This document shows positions 52,594 through 54,176 of a stretch of DNA of 54,176 bases, one piece after another. This stretch comes from an uncultured bacterium (GTDB lineage: Bacteria; Verrucomicrobiota; Kiritimatiellia; RFP12; UBA1067). Location: NCBI GenBank assembly GCA_902764415.1, contig CACWVU010000040.1:1-54176 (forward strand), written 5' to 3'. A model generated the notes under the pieces. That model was not told the origin of the DNA. It ran no database searches and saw only the letters and a list, made by a program, of their open reading frames with translations. The first letter of the stretch is position 1, and each line of letters opens with the position of its first letter. The position numbers were made by a program, and so were the translations under genes.

Positions 52594-53454
52594 ATGAAAA
52601 CGAAAAAAGAAATCTTGGCAATGTTGAAAAGAAACATTTCAACTTTTCAACTATTCAACTTTTCAACTCTCGCCATCGCCGTAGTCGCGGCGATGACCGC
52701 GACAACGGCGATGGCGGACGTGCCGCAGGCGCTGACCTACCGCGGGGTGCTGCTGCGCTCGACCGGCGAGCGGAAGGCCGAGGCGCTGAGTCTTACGTTC
52801 CGGCTCTACGACTCCAAGGCGCCGGAGACTGCGCTGTGGGCGCGGACGCTGCGCGTGCCAGTGGATGCGGACGGCGTCTTCTACGCGGAGTTGAACGACA
52901 GGGAGGGGAACGACCCGGACGGAATCGGGCGCTCGCTCGCCGACGCGATGGGCTTGGTCAAGGGCGCGCCGGAAATCGGCTTGACGCCGCCGGACGCGAA
53001 CGAACTCAAGCCCCGTCAGCGGCTTTCCACGGCTCCGCGCGCGGCCCGCGCGTCCCGCACTTCGGCGGCGGACGTCGTGTATGCGCCGGCTGGGGCGGTG
53101 GCCGGCGGCGTGTTCATCGACTCGGCGGCGGTCGGAAGCGTGACGGTGCAGGAAGGGGCGACGCTCAAGGCATTCCCGAAGGACTGCACGCTGACGCGGG
53201 TGGAGGACCGGGCGCTCGGCGGGTTGGGTTCGTCGATTACGGTGCGTGACGTGAAGTCGGTGCGGTCGAACTGGCCGGCGAACTTCACGCAGGACAGTTT
53301 CAAGTTCACGACGCAGTCGGCGCCGTGCGACATGATTCTTACGTACGACGGCCCCGACGGCGCGTTCAACGTGATCGTGCCGGCCGGCGGGAAGGTCGAG
53401 GACGGCGGAAGTGCCGCGCAGACGATCTACGGCACCGCGTTCGGGAATCTGTGA
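52594..53454 (+). CDS. Secreted protein whose signal peptide is partly encoded by octamer repeat
   Basis: A 286-residue exported protein. The N-terminus MKTKKEILAMLKRNISTFQL then FNFSTLAIAVVAAMTATTAMA forms a signal peptide, cleaved near 41; its FNFSTL-type segment is read from inverted octamers (52642-52667). GGAAG lies 7-12 nt before ATG 52594. ATG 52621 could be an alternative start. The mature part is beta-rich with a 'YRGVLLRSTGE ... LTFRLYDSKAPETALWAR' strand pattern, seen in my recollection in many PVC secreted proteins of unknown role, and a C-terminal small beta domain (DMILTYDGPDGAFNVIVPAGGKVEDGG). No catalytic motif. It lies in the secreted-protein run. Confidence 0.75.
   Translation: MKTKKEILAMLKRNISTFQLFNFSTLAIAVVAAMTATTAMADVPQALTYRGVLLRSTGERKAEALSLTFRLYDSKAPETALWARTLRVPVDADGVFYAELNDREGNDPDGIGRSLADAMGLVKGAPEIGLTPPDANELKPRQRLSTAPRAARASRTSAADVVYAPAGAVAGGVFIDSAAVGSVTVQEGATLKAFPKDCTLTRVEDRALGGLGSSITVRDVKSVRSNWPANFTQDSFKFTTQSAPCDMILTYDGPDGAFNVIVPAGGKVEDGGSAAQTIYGTAFGNL
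52642..52667 (-). repeat. Right arm of the 26-bp inverted repeat, inside signal-peptide codons
   Basis: Exact inverse of 52527-52552. The 89 bp between the arms hold the ribosome site and start codon of the 52594 gene. Confidence 0.9.
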
Positions 53455-53459
53455 GGATC

Positions 53460-53491
53460 CTAGAAGACTAGAAATCTAGAAGCCTAGAAGG
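53460..53491 (+). repeat. CTAGAANN octamer array
   Basis: CTAGAAGA, CTAGAAAT, CTAGAAGC and CTAGAAGG start 5 bp after the stop of the previous gene. The last unit merges with GGGAG, the ribosome site of the next gene. Confidence 0.85.
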
Positions 53492-53499
53492 GAGCTACG

Positions 53500-54176
53500 A
53501 TGAACACAATTCAAAGATTTGCTTTTCTGGCAATGCTGGTGTCTTTGGCGGCGTATGGTTCGCTGGCGATGGAGACCGGCACGATCACCGGCGGCAGCGA
53601 CACGAAGCAGCTCCTGGGCGGGACGATATACACGGTCTCCGGCAATGCCTCCATCAGCGTCGGTGCCGGAAAGAACGCGCTGCAGGTTGTCGGCAACAAC
53701 GGCGCTGGCGGCAACAAGGTCGTCATCAACATTCCCGAAAACTGTTCGCTGACCGTGACCGGCGGCGACGCGAACGGACGCGACGGCGCGGGCGCGGGCA
53801 TACTGCTGCCGAGCGACATGACGCTCTACATCACCGGAAAGGGCCGCCTCACGGCGACAGGCGGCAATGCGGCGAGCGGCGGCAACGGCACCAGCGGCGC
53901 CAATTCCGAAATCAACTATGACGGAACCAACCACCAAAGAGGCGGCAAAGGCGGCAGTGGCGGCAATGGCGGCGGCGGCGGCGCGGCCGGCATCGGCGGA
54001 AACGGCGGCAATGGTGCAAGCGGTGGCGAAGGGGCTCCGTACACTGCTTGGCAGTATTGGGGACACGGCCAGAACTTCCCGACCGACGGAACCAACGGCA
54101 AGCCTGGCTCCGGCGGGTCGAACGGCGCTTCTGGCGGAAATGTGTACATTCTTGGCGATGTCGCCGTGAGCGTGCG
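53500..54176 (+). CDS. Secreted glycine-rich repeat protein, truncated by the window end
   Basis: An open frame of 225 codons from ATG 53500, running off the window. Signal peptide MNTIQRFAFLAMLVSLAAYG (cleavage near 24), then a beta-helix-like region (ITGGSDTKQLLGGTIYTVSG ... NAPENCSLTVTGGDANGRDG pattern), then Gly/Asn/Ser-rich repeats of the GGNGG / GGKGGSGGN type. This looks like a secreted adhesin or matrix protein with parallel beta strands. The composition is typical of carbohydrate-binding or self-assembling surface proteins, but no family is assigned. AAGGGAG lies 6 nt before the start, inside the CTAGAANN array. Confidence 0.7.
   Translation, partial: MNTIQRFAFLAMLVSLAAYGSLAMETGTITGGSDTKQLLGGTIYTVSGNASISVGAGKNALQVVGNNGAGGNKVVINIPENCSLTVTGGDANGRDGAGAGILLPSDMTLYITGKGRLTATGGNAASGGNGTSGANSEINYDGTNHQRGGKGGSGGNGGGGGAAGIGGNGGNGASGGEGAPYTAWQYWGHGQNFPTDGTNGKPGSGGSNGASGGNVYILGDVAVSV

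Overview
The window is 54 kb of mostly GC-rich bacterial chromosome. A 51-residue gene at 43639 matches the small basic protein family that I know only from Verrucomicrobia, Chlamydiae and relatives. Together with the anaerobic fermentative gene set (Rex/AdhE, iron-sulfur oxidoreductases, Mn-type pyrophosphatase), the lipoproteins, RND pump and Tat component (a Gram-negative envelope) and the many secreted proteins of unknown function, this suggests a member of the PVC superphylum, most likely an anaerobic gut-type Kiritimatiellota. The phylum placement is inference.

Layout. 122-6784 is an accessory block, visibly poorer in GC, with an HNH nuclease, a NUDIX hydrolase, a PD-(D/E)XK nuclease-helicase (DUF2075 type) broken by a 7-bp tandem duplication, a small acidic protein, a PLD-nuclease/P-loop ATPase and a NERD/zinc-ribbon protein. 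It looks like a defence or DNA-processing island that matches no named system I know. 6990-11260 holds rex and the divergent adhE with a candidate operator between them, then an APH-fold kinase. 11385-13772 is a large secreted protein on the minus strand with poly-C tracts in its signal-peptide codons and against its -35 box. 14280-20170 holds tatA-uvrC and an RND efflux pair. 20393-26347 holds tRNA-Ala, an NSS transporter, a secreted protein, an acyl-CoA synthetase and ilvBN. 26378-33348 is a hybrid histidine kinase, divergent from a tightly overlapped operon (aldo-keto reductase, NapH/NapG-like polyferredoxin fused to DUF1893, patatin, RmuC). 33577-36369 is tRNA-Arg and a valS that appears frameshifted. 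36396-44922 is a serine hydrolase followed by housekeeping genes (der, rlmB, lepA, recO, a parvulin, the small basic protein, ychF). 44989-48091 is a GH5 enzyme, a two-gene lipopeptide/radical-SAM cassette and a small membrane protein. 48155-49453 is a CBS-type pyrophosphatase. 49744 to the end is a run of secreted proteins, the last cut by the window edge.

Two features link the regions. First, nearly every transcription unit starts with an extended -10 box, TGGTATAAT or a close variant (about 14 sites on both strands), sometimes overlapping a stop codon or arranged back to back. Second, short degenerate tandem arrays occupy the intergenic spaces. GTTGAAAR octamers (and a CTAGAANN relative) start within a few bases of stop codons inside gene runs and also enter coding sequence. 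Elements of about 120-170 bp built from CAGYAAC heptamers with terminal inverted repeats lie just after the last gene of a unit and before the next promoter. Two of these heptamer elements bracket the lipopeptide/radical-SAM cassette, which with the first 6.8 kb is the best candidate for an undescribed system.
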